Both the position numbers and the translations under genes were made by a program. Source: Geodermatophilaceae bacterium (GTDB lineage Bacteria > Actinomycetota > Actinomycetes > Mycobacteriales > Geodermatophilaceae). From it: a stretch of 6,332 nt of DNA. Shown here one piece after another: positions 1-5,658 of the stretch. The first letter of the stretch is position 1. Each line of letters opens with the position of its first letter. The stretch lies in contig JACCQS010000152.1 of the NCBI GenBank assembly GCA_013814015.1, positions 1 through 6,332 on the forward strand, written 5' to 3'. The notes below the pieces were generated by a model that searched no databases, was not told the origin of the DNA, and worked only from the letters and a program-made list of their open reading frames with translations.

Positions 1-357
1 TCGGCTCAGGATCATCTGCGGCACACCGAAGCCCGGCCCGCGGGCGGACAGCACACCGTGACTGAGCGCGCCCAGGCCAGTACCGACGACGATCGCCAAC
101 ACGGCCTGCCAGAACGTGAGGCCGAAGGCTGCAACGGCCAAGACTCCCAGGAAGATGGTGGCGAACTCCAGATTCGGCGACATCCAGGTCCAGAGCAGGT
201 GGATCGGGCTGCCGTGTCGGTCGCGGAGAGGAACGAATTCCGCGCCTCCCGGCTCCACGCGTACGACGCGGTCTCCGTACTCCCCCTCGCGCACTTCGGC
301 GACGACCTCCATCGGGCTCTCGCCAGCGGAACGCCTGTGCGGTTCGACTGTGGTCAT
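1..357 (-). CDS. NCS1-type purine/cytosine permease-like transporter, N-terminal part
   Basis: Partial gene: 119 codons are visible from the ATG at 357, and the rest lies beyond the left edge. Residues 1-50 form a polar, charged cytoplasmic N terminus. Then comes the stretch PLRDRHGSPIHLLWTWMSPN (about 43-62), followed by LEFATIFLGVLAVAAFGLTF and a second hydrophobic run, and then a segment ending SARGPGFGVPQMILSR. From memory of the family, the 'W.SPN.E' stretch entering helix 1 and the 'GP.FG.PQM..SR' loop are typical of actinobacterial purine-cytosine permease (NCS1) proteins, which carry nucleobases or related small heterocycles across the inner membrane, usually with a cation. The start is supported by GGAAGGG seven bases upstream; an internal ATG at codon 16 is an alternative. 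The substrate cannot be told from this fragment. Family membership is fairly secure. Confidence 0.82.
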   Translation of the reverse strand, partial: MTTVEPHRRSAGESPMEVVAEVREGEYGDRVVRVEPGGAEFVPLRDRHGSPIHLLWTWMSPNLEFATIFLGVLAVAAFGLTFWQAVLAIVVGTGLGALSHGVLSARGPGFGVPQMILSR

Positions 358-364
358 GGGCGGG

Positions 365-371
365 CCCTTCC
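365..371 (-). promoter_or_regulatory. Ribosome binding site of the NCS1-type permease
   Basis: Read on the minus strand this is GGAAGGG, ending seven bases before the ATG at 357. It supports that start over the internal methionine at codon 16. The remaining leader (372-532) should hold the promoter, but I could not pick a convincing -35/-10 pair there. Confidence 0.6.
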
Positions 372-532
372 ATGCAAGGCGCCGTGCTACCAGAAATCCG
401 GATATCGCGACGGTAGACCCGGCCAGGCACCAAGAGAATGACCACTACGTTTCAGTCGTGTCACAGGTCGTGCCGTTGTCGACGCACCGCCGTCGCCAGG
501 GGGCCAGAGGGGACTGGATGCTGCGTTGTCTT

Positions 533-1216
533 TCACCCCGCCGGAGAGGCAACGGCACGCCCGGACAAACCTCGAATCAGGGCCGTCACTCCAACGACGG
601 TGAACCACAGGGCAATCAACGCTCCGCCGAGTGGGAACAGCAGGGCCAGCGCCTCGATGCCGGCCAGCCCGACCAAGGCTGGGGCCACGCCGAAAGCGAC
701 CGCGCCTATGGCGCCGACCGCGCCGACCACCGGGTGGGTCAGGGTCCGCCGACTGAGCACAGCGAGTGCACCCACCGCGAAGGTGAACAGCGGGTAGACC
801 ACCAGGCTCAACGCCATGTGAGTGCTGAGGATCGGTGTGGAATCACCGGCCAGCGCGGCGTCCTCGTCGAGAAACGCACCCAGGTGAAAGACACCCTCGA
901 CGGCGAGCAGCACCGCCCCGACTTCGGCGACCCATGCCGCCCGCCGGGCCGACGTCGACAGCGGCATCCGGCTACGGGCCAGCCCGAACAGGCCGATCAG
1001 ATAACCGATCGCGCCGGCCAGGATCAGGGCGTGGGACGGGATCCAGGTGCCGCCCCCGATGAGCTCGGCTGTGGCCTGTGATTCTGGCAGGCTGGAGTCG
1101 CTACTTGGATGCAGCGGCCCGCCGATGAGGAACAGCACGCCGCCTGCGGCCATGGCCCAAGGCCACAGACCGACCGTGGCCCGCTGGGAGGCGGTGACTT
1201 CGGGCGCCATCGTCAT
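533..1216 (-). CDS. Six-helix integral membrane protein of unknown function
   Basis: I do not recognise this 227-residue protein. About six hydrophobic segments are visible: roughly 17-36, 60-80, 93-113, 131-153, 163-183 and 188-214. They are joined by short loops; the 36-58 loop is the longest and is rich in Ser, Pro and Gly. Several ionisable residues sit in or at the ends of helices (H36, H62, E98, E107, H111, H133, E188), which is unusual for a purely structural membrane protein and could mean a cofactor, ion or proton site; that is inference. Two in-frame ATGs (1216 and 1210) are possible starts and neither has a good Shine-Dalgarno sequence. The gene follows the acyl-CoA dehydrogenase pair in the same direction after 78 bp, so co-transcription is possible. 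No homology to a named transporter or enzyme family is apparent. Confidence 0.75.
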   Translation of the reverse strand: MTMAPEVTASQRATVGLWPWAMAAGGVLFLIGGPLHPSSDSSLPESQATAELIGGGTWIPSHALILAGAIGYLIGLFGLARSRMPLSTSARRAAWVAEVGAVLLAVEGVFHLGAFLDEDAALAGDSTPILSTHMALSLVVYPLFTFAVGALAVLSRRTLTHPVVGAVGAIGAVAFGVAPALVGLAGIEALALLFPLGGALIALWFTVVGVTALIRGLSGRAVASPAG

Positions 1217-1294
1217 GTGCGAAGTGTCGCAGCCGACGGCATATGCAGGAAGTGCCTCGGCAAGCCGAACCCTCGCGCAATCCGGCGGTGCTGG

Positions 1295-2464
1295 TCAGGA
1301 ACCGGGCAAGCCCACCAGATCGGCCAGCCGGGTCCGGTGTTGATCGGGCGCACCAAGGATGAGTTCGTCGGCCTTGGCCCTCCCCAGATAGAGATGGGCC
1401 GGGTGCTCCCAGGTCATTCCGATTCCGCCGTGCAACTGGATCATCTCCTCAGTGGCGAACACCGAGGTCTCCGAGCAGTACGACGCAGCAACCGCAACGA
1501 CCCTCGCAATCTCGTCGGGGTCGCTCTCCCCCGCCAACGCATCAGCAGCAGCGAGAGCCGCGGCCCGGGCAAGTCCGACCCGACGCCACACCTGGGCCAT
1601 TCGATGCTTGAGGGCCTGAAAGGACCCGATCGGACGGCCGAATTGGTGTCGATCCTTGAGATAGGCCACAGTCGTGTCCAGTGCCCATTGCGCGACCCCG
1701 ACCTGCTCGGCGGCCAGCATCGCGGCACCGGTGACCAGCGCCGTGGCCACCGCGGCGAGCGCCGGGTCACCTCGAACGATCAGCCGCCCAGGTGCGGCGG
1801 CCAGTTCGAGACCGCCGATCGGCCGAGTCAGATCCAGCGGCGTGATCGCGCTGACGACGGCGGTCGCAGCATCCGGCGCTATGGCGTAGAGGGCCGGCTC
1901 GCCCTCGTCCCAGGTCAGGACGATGATGTGTTCCGCCGCGGCCAGGTCGACAACCGGAGTAACCGTGCCGGTCAACAAGCCGCCAACAGACTGCACCGTC
2001 GTGCTGAGGACTCCCCCGGGGACCGTCGTCGCCGAGATCCCAAGAGTCGCGGTGGTTTCCCCACCGGCCAGCCGGCGGAGCAGTTCCGATGCAACTGGTT
2101 CAGAGCGTACGGCGACCAGCGCGGCAGTAGCCAGCACGGCGCTTCCGAGAAATGGCACCGGCGCAACGAAAGCGCCGAGTTGCTCACTGATCACCGCTAG
2201 GTCGCGCGCGTTGCCACCTGCACCTCCGAACTCCTCCGGGATGAGGAGCCCGGTGACGCCGAGGTCGTGGGAGAGCCGCTCCCACAACGAGATGTCGTAC
2301 GGCGCATCGGTTTCCGCACGGGCGAGCACCGACGCCCAGGAAGCATGGTCGGACAACAGGTCTCGCACCGCCGTACGCAGCGCCTCCTGGTCTTCGTTGA
2401 TGACCAGCTGCCGTGGGCGTGGCTCCGGCCTTGAGGAGTCCGAGACCGGCGGGATGGCAGTCAT
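1295..2464 (-). CDS. Acyl-CoA dehydrogenase, non-catalytic-type subunit of a FadE pair
   Basis: A 389-residue acyl-CoA dehydrogenase family protein. The N-terminal helical domain begins near 24 (EDQEALRTAVRDLLSDH) and includes IPEEFGGAGG (75-84). The central beta domain is divergent and lacks a clear 'EPxAGSD' motif. The C-terminal helical domain has the flavin-contact signature YLKDRHQFGRPIGSFQALKH (268-287) and MIQLHGGIGMTWEHPAHLYL (341-360). Neither usual position for the catalytic glutamate is filled: the isovaleryl-CoA dehydrogenase-type site falls on G246 in my hand alignment, and no GTSE-type motif follows the GGIGMTWEHP segment. This is what is seen in the partner subunit of heteromeric mycobacterial FadE enzymes. 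Its ATG overlaps the stop codon of the upstream dehydrogenase (ATGA, 2461-2464), so the two are translationally coupled and most likely assemble together. The substrate is unknown. Confidence 0.93.
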   Translation of the reverse strand: MTAIPPVSDSSRPEPRPRQLVINEDQEALRTAVRDLLSDHASWASVLARAETDAPYDISLWERLSHDLGVTGLLIPEEFGGAGGNARDLAVISEQLGAFVAPVPFLGSAVLATAALVAVRSEPVASELLRRLAGGETTATLGISATTVPGGVLSTTVQSVGGLLTGTVTPVVDLAAAEHIIVLTWDEGEPALYAIAPDAATAVVSAITPLDLTRPIGGLELAAAPGRLIVRGDPALAAVATALVTGAAMLAAEQVGVAQWALDTTVAYLKDRHQFGRPIGSFQALKHRMAQVWRRVGLARAAALAAADALAGESDPDEIARVVAVAASYCSETSVFATEEMIQLHGGIGMTWEHPAHLYLGRAKADELILGAPDQHRTRLADLVGLPGS

Positions 2465-3651
2465 CGAGGCACGTCCTTGCCGGTGGGGCTGCCGTCCGTA
2501 CGCGGCTCTCGAGGCAGCCCGAGTACACGTTCCGCGATCACATTGAGCAGGATCTCCGACGTACCGCCCTCGATCGAGTTGCCTTTCGTACGCAGGTAGC
2601 GGTGCGTCGCTCCTCCCGCCAGCCAGTTGGATTCGGTGGGTCGGCGCAGCGACCAGTCCTCATGGTGCAGGCCTTCGGCAGCAAGGACTTCCAGCTCCAA
2701 TGCTGTGCTGCCCTGGTTGAGTTGGGCATAGGTGACCTTGGAGCCGGACCCATCCGGACCGGGTCGACCGGCCAGCAACTGCTGGCGCTGCCGTTCGGAC
2801 GAGAAGCGGTAGGCCTCCGCCTCGACCCACAGCTGCATCAGCCGGTCGTGCAGTGCCGGGCGCCGGAGCTCCGGCCGATCCCGCCAGAGCCCGGCGAGCT
2901 TCCCGAGCATTCCGGACTCGCGGGTGGCACCTCCGCCGATCGCCATCCGCTCGTTCATCAACGTCCCCTGGGCCACCGCCCAACCGTTGCCCTCGTCTCC
3001 GAGCCGCGCGGAGTCCGGCACCCTTACGTCGGTGAAGAAGACCTCGTTGAACTCCGCCTCGCCGGTGAGCTGGCGCAATGGCCGCACCTCCACCCCAGGA
3101 GCGGTCATATCGGCGATGAAATAGGTCAGGCCGCGGTGCTTCGGGACGTCAGCATTGGTGCGAGCCAGCAGAATTGCCCACTTCGCGGTGTGCGCGAACG
3201 ACGTCCACACCTTCTGCCCGGTGACGACCCAATCATCCCCGTCGCGAACTGCCCGGGTGGCCACCGCGGCTAGATCCGATCCAGCACCGGGCTCGGAGAA
3301 GAGTTGGCACCAGATGTCTTCACCGGTGAAGATGGGGCGCAGCAACGTGTCTCGCTGCTCGGCTGTTCCGAATTCGAGAATCGTCGGGGCGGCCATCCCG
3401 TACCCGATGACGTTGTCGGCCTGCGCCGTTGCCGGCGCACCGAGTCGGGCGAACTCTCCCTCGACCGCGATCTGCGCCGTTCGCGGTAGGCCCAGGCCGC
3501 CGAGACCGCGAGGAAAGTGCACCCAGGCCAGCCCGGCGTCGAAGCGGGACCCGAGGAAGGCGCCGCGATCAACCGGGGGACGGGATGGGTCACCTGCTGC
3601 GTACTCGTCGACCAGTCTCGCGATCCGGCCGCGAACGTCGGCGTCCACCAT
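2461..3651 (-). CDS. Acyl-CoA dehydrogenase, catalytic-type subunit of a FadE pair
   Basis: A 396-residue FAD-dependent dehydrogenase that would introduce the alpha-beta double bond into an acyl-CoA in the first step of beta-oxidation, passing electrons to electron-transfer flavoprotein. Visible motifs are FPRGLGGLGLP (46-56), the flavin/substrate loop CQLFSEPGAGSDLA (115-128), WVVTGQKVWTSFA (141-153), NERMAIGGG (233-241) and IEGGTSEILLNVIAERVLGL (360-379). The MCAD-type base position aligns with G362, while E234 in NERMAIGGG aligns with the catalytic glutamate of isovaleryl-CoA dehydrogenase (LERLVLAGG), so E234 is the probable base. Hand alignment suggests the FadE17 type of mycobacterial alpha2beta2 enzymes. 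AGGAGGG lies seven bases before the ATG and fixes the start. It is the first gene of its operon, divergent from a transporter across a region with two matching palindromes. Substrates of such pairs are often bulky (for example steroid side chains), but nothing here identifies this one. Confidence 0.95.
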   Translation of the reverse strand: MVDADVRGRIARLVDEYAAGDPSRPPVDRGAFLGSRFDAGLAWVHFPRGLGGLGLPRTAQIAVEGEFARLGAPATAQADNVIGYGMAAPTILEFGTAEQRDTLLRPIFTGEDIWCQLFSEPGAGSDLAAVATRAVRDGDDWVVTGQKVWTSFAHTAKWAILLARTNADVPKHRGLTYFIADMTAPGVEVRPLRQLTGEAEFNEVFFTDVRVPDSARLGDEGNGWAVAQGTLMNERMAIGGGATRESGMLGKLAGLWRDRPELRRPALHDRLMQLWVEAEAYRFSSERQRQQLLAGRPGPDGSGSKVTYAQLNQGSTALELEVLAAEGLHHEDWSLRRPTESNWLAGGATHRYLRTKGNSIEGGTSEILLNVIAERVLGLPREPRTDGSPTGKDVPR

Positions 3652-3658
3652 CGTGCTG

Positions 3659-3665
3659 CCCTCCT
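3659..3665 (-). promoter_or_regulatory. Strong ribosome binding site of the acyl-CoA dehydrogenase operon
   Basis: On the minus strand the sequence is AGGAGGG, seven bases before the ATG at 3651. It is a near-perfect Shine-Dalgarno sequence and decides the start of the first dehydrogenase gene. Confidence 0.75.
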
Positions 3666-3750
3666 CGATCGCCCGCTACCCTACGTCGCACCAACCCGTA
3701 CCCCTGCGCCGTCGTCCCGAGAACGGTCACTCCGTCGGCCGGATCACCGA

Positions 3751-3768
3751 ACGTTATGCGCATAACGT
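3751..3768. promoter_or_regulatory. Operator candidate 1: 18-bp perfect palindrome
   Basis: ACGTTATGCGCATAACGT is a perfect 18-bp palindrome in the region between the divergent dehydrogenase operon and the transporter gene. Its 16-bp core recurs 42 bp downstream, and the six bases TCCCGA follow the core in both copies. Exact symmetry, duplication at a whole number of helical turns and placement between divergent genes all point to a dimeric regulator. The regulator is not encoded in the window and I do not recognise its family from the site alone. Confidence 0.72.
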
Positions 3769-3793
3769 CCCGATTCGAGCCCATTTCTGGGGT

Positions 3794-3809
3794 CGTTATG
3801 CGCATAACG
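3794..3809. promoter_or_regulatory. Operator candidate 2: 16-bp perfect palindrome, copy of operator 1
   Basis: CGTTATGCGCATAACG repeats the core of the palindrome centred 42 bp upstream, again followed by TCCCGA. Its right edge is 48 bp before the GTG start of the transporter. A possible -10 element TACCGT lies at 3829-3834; if that is used, this operator would sit around the -35 region of the transporter promoter. I found no good -35 hexamer, so that promoter is weakly supported. Confidence 0.72.
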
Positions 3810-3857
3810 TCCCGACTCAGGCGCGGGTTACCGTCGTTCAGGACAGTCGGCGAGACA

Positions 3858-5123
3858 GTGAAGTGGGTGGGTGCGGTGCGTCCGAGGACGGTCGCGCTGC
3901 TCGCCGCTGTCGCCACGATCGCCGTTGCGCTGAACCTCCGTCCGGCTGTCGTCGCGGTGTCCCCACTGTTGGACACGATCCGCGCGGACACCGGTCTTTC
4001 AGCTCCGCTGGCCGGCCTGCTCACCACCCTCCCGCTGATCTGTTTCGGGATCTTCTCCCCGGTCGCGCCCCGGCTGGCCAGGCGGATCGGCCTCGAATGG
4101 GCAGTCGGTGCGTCCTTGGTCCTGCTGGTGCTCGGCATCCTGCTGCGCCTGGTCACACCGGTTACCGCGCTATACGCCGGGAGCATTCTCGCCGGCGCTG
4201 GAATCGCAATCGCCAACGTGCTGATGCCGGCCTTCGTCAAGCGCGAGTTCCACGAGCACCCGAGCGGGATCTTGGGTGTGTACACCGCGGCCCTCAACGT
4301 CGGTGCGGCCGCGGCAGCCGGGCTCACCGTGCCGATCGGAACGGCCCTTGCCATGGCCTGGCGTCCGGCACTGGCTTTCTGGGTCGTGCTGGCGGGTCTG
4401 GGATTCGCACTGTGGCTACCGATCCTGCTGCGCAGCAGGCGGCTGCGGGCTGCCCGACCGGCGTTGAGCGACGCCGACCAGGAGCTGGCCGCCGCCGAGG
4501 ATATTCGGGGACTCGTTCTGCTGCGGTCCCCGGTAGCTAGGCAAGTCACCGGATATCTTGCGCTGCAAAGCTTTCAGTTCTATTCCTATGCAGCTTGGTT
4601 ACCGACCCTGCTCGGGGACGAGGGTATCGACCCGAAGACGGCCGGCTACATGCTGATGCTCAGCAACCTGACCGGCGCCGTGGGGGCGTTGGTGCTCCCG
4701 GTCTTCATCAAGCGGCTGCGCACTCAGCGACCTCCCGTTGTCGCCGTGACCTCCTTCTACGCCGTATCGCTGCTCGGTCTGCTGATCGCACCGTCGGGCG
4801 GTGCCTGGGTATGGGTGTGCATCTATGGAGTCGCGCAGGGCACCGGCTTCTCACTCGCTCTGACCCTGATGGTGTTGCGGAGTCCGGACACCGCGGTCGC
4901 TGCCCGGCTGTCCGGAGTCGCCCAGCTGATCGGATACCTCCTGGCCGCGACCGGTCCGGTACTGCTCGGGGTCGTACACGACCTGACGGGTGGCTGGGAG
5001 TGGCCCATCGTGGTGTTGATCGTTCTTCTCGGTCCGATGCTCTGGGTCGGCCTTGGTGCTGGTCGTGACATCCTGCTCGGCGACCACCACGACCGTGCCG
5101 AACGGGTCGACACCCTCGACTAG
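3858..5123 (+). CDS. CynX/NimT-type major facilitator superfamily transporter
   Basis: A 421-residue inner-membrane transporter with about 12 hydrophobic helices. The first helix carries the stretch ALNLRPAVVAVSPLLDTI (24-41), followed by GLSAPLAGLLTTLPLICFGI (46-65), SPVAPRLARRIGLE (67-80) and a Gly/Ala-rich helix ending in IAIANVLMPAFVKREF (116-131). This pattern is typical of the CynX/NimT (cyanate / 2-nitroimidazole) branch of the family, whose real substrates are mostly unknown and may be organic anions. A hydrophilic loop of about 27 residues (192-218) separates the two six-helix halves. The start is uncertain. I chose GTG at 3858 because helix 1 follows directly; the in-frame ATG at 3798 lies inside an operator palindrome and would add 20 residues. 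The gene is divergent from the acyl-CoA dehydrogenase operon, suggesting shared control and possibly a shared substrate. Confidence 0.9.
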   Translation: MKWVGAVRPRTVALLAAVATIAVALNLRPAVVAVSPLLDTIRADTGLSAPLAGLLTTLPLICFGIFSPVAPRLARRIGLEWAVGASLVLLVLGILLRLVTPVTALYAGSILAGAGIAIANVLMPAFVKREFHEHPSGILGVYTAALNVGAAAAAGLTVPIGTALAMAWRPALAFWVVLAGLGFALWLPILLRSRRLRAARPALSDADQELAAAEDIRGLVLLRSPVARQVTGYLALQSFQFYSYAAWLPTLLGDEGIDPKTAGYMLMLSNLTGAVGALVLPVFIKRLRTQRPPVVAVTSFYAVSLLGLLIAPSGGAWVWVCIYGVAQGTGFSLALTLMVLRSPDTAVAARLSGVAQLIGYLLAATGPVLLGVVHDLTGGWEWPIVVLIVLLGPMLWVGLGAGRDILLGDHHDRAERVDTLD

Positions 5124-5170
5124 GCGAACCGGTCGTTGGCCCAGAACGTGGCAGACATGGCAGGTCCGGA

Positions 5171-5497
5171 TCAGCCGGGTACGGGACGCGCGGCCAGCTC
5201 GCTGAGGCCGTCGAGGACACCGACGTGCGCATCCGGCACCTCGATATCGAGTACGACGACGCCGTCGGTCGGGGTGACTGTGAAGTCGAAGAACGAGCAA
5301 CAGTCGGTCTCGCGCGCGGCCAGGTCGCGGACGGCCTCTGCAAGGCCCTCGCCGCCGGCCAAGGTGAGGCGTAGGTGCAGAGGGCTCAGCCGTTCCTGGC
5401 GGCGCAGCGCGGTGCTGCACAGCGCTTCGAATTCGGCTTGCCGCAGAGGCTGGGCCGCCGTGGGCAGAGTGCAGGCGTCGGGGACCTCGAAAGACAT
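5171..5497 (-). CDS. Small Cys-Cys protein paired with the MerR regulator
   Basis: A 108-residue soluble protein, mixed alpha/beta by appearance, with no signal peptide or membrane segment. The central feature is LAARETDCCSFFDFTVTP (59-76) with adjacent cysteines C66 and C67, followed by a beta-like stretch GVVVLDIEVPDAHVGVLDGL (79-98). Two more cysteines are C9 and C27. From memory, small proteins with an 'E.(D/E)CC.FF.F' core occur beside MerR-type regulators in actinobacteria and are usually left as hypothetical; their activity is not known to me. Vicinal cysteines suit soft-metal or metalloid binding or a redox role, which is inference. ATG at 5497 is the start because it follows GAAGGGAAGGG and the frame upstream runs into its own promoter. 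The gene is divergent from the MerR gene and convergent with the transporter (47 bp gap, no clear terminator). Confidence 0.82.
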   Translation of the reverse strand: MSFEVPDACTLPTAAQPLRQAEFEALCSTALRRQERLSPLHLRLTLAGGEGLAEAVRDLAARETDCCSFFDFTVTPTDGVVVLDIEVPDAHVGVLDGLSELAARPVPG

Positions 5498-5499
5498 GA

Positions 5500-5510
5500 C
5501 CCTTCCCTTC
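5500..5510 (-). promoter_or_regulatory. Tandem Shine-Dalgarno of the Cys-Cys protein gene
   Basis: On the minus strand this reads GAAGGGAAGGG, two overlapping purine-rich ribosome binding sites just before the ATG at 5497. It supports that ATG over the ATG at 5584, which lies within the -35 element. Confidence 0.6.
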
Positions 5511-5552
5511 GTTTCGGCTGGGCCGGGGGCCGTGGGCGACCTCAGCGTTCCG

Positions 5553-5584
5553 ACGGTAAGCCCGTACCCGGGTACAACATGCAA
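5553..5584 (-). promoter_or_regulatory. MerR-type promoter/operator of the Cys-Cys protein gene
   Basis: On the minus strand: -35 TTGCAT (5584-5579), a 20-bp spacer, and -10 TACCGT (5558-5553). The spacer contains the perfect 12-bp palindrome GTACCCGGGTAC (5564-5575). MerR-family activators characteristically bind a dyad inside an overlong 19-20 bp spacer and untwist it, so geometry and neighbour agree. Transcription should start near 5546, leaving a leader of about 48 bases with a good ribosome binding site. The same layout is found in the divergent promoter of the MerR gene. Confidence 0.72.
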
Positions 5585-5619
5585 GCCGGCTGCCGACAGG
5601 AATTCCTGGGCCGCGGCTG

Positions 5620-5651
5620 TTGCAACTGGTACTCGGCTACAGGTTTACCGT
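5620..5651 (+). promoter_or_regulatory. MerR-type promoter/operator of the MerR gene
   Basis: -35 TTGCAA (5620-5625), a 20-bp spacer and -10 TACCGT (5646-5651). The spacer core GTACTCGGCTAC (5629-5640) lies in the same register as the palindrome of the divergent promoter, and the wider dyad AAC..GTA / TAC..GTT spans 5624-5645. It is identical to the other promoter at 25 of 32 positions. The predicted transcription start is 5658-5659, at the ATG itself, so the message would be leaderless. This points to autoregulation. Confidence 0.7.
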
Positions 5652-5658
5652 GGACGAC

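Noticed and set aside
442..475. Direct repeat GTCGTG...GTCGTG around TCACAG upstream of the permease
   Set aside because: Six-base repeats 13 bp apart are expected by chance in GC-rich DNA, and no matching inverted half site is present.
116..1081. Long open frame on the plus strand (321 codons)
   Set aside because: It lies opposite the permease fragment and the membrane protein, and its product is rich in Arg, Gly, Gln and Asp with no domain pattern. It is a typical antisense shadow in GC-rich DNA.
1258..1272. Small dyad TCGGC-AA-GCCGA between the second dehydrogenase and the membrane protein gene
   Set aside because: The five-base arms with a two-base centre are too short for a terminator and show no second copy to support an operator.
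1109..2200. Long plus-strand open frame (363 codons)
   Set aside because: It is antisense to the second acyl-CoA dehydrogenase, and its composition is low-complexity Arg/Gly/Asp. The minus-strand frame has clear family motifs.
3429..3857. N-terminal extension of the transporter frame back to an ATG at 3429
   Set aside because: It would run antisense through the start of the dehydrogenase gene and through both operators. The extra residues are basic and disordered, unlike any transporter N terminus.
3155..4540. Plus-strand open frame of 461 codons crossing the divergent promoter region
   Set aside because: It overlaps the dehydrogenase start, both operators and half of the transporter in another frame, with an Arg/Pro-rich product and no recognisable domain.
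5498..5584. 29-residue upstream extension of the Cys-Cys protein
   Set aside because: Its ATG at 5584 overlaps the -35 element, and most of the extension would be promoter and leader. The ATG at 5497 has a tandem ribosome binding site.
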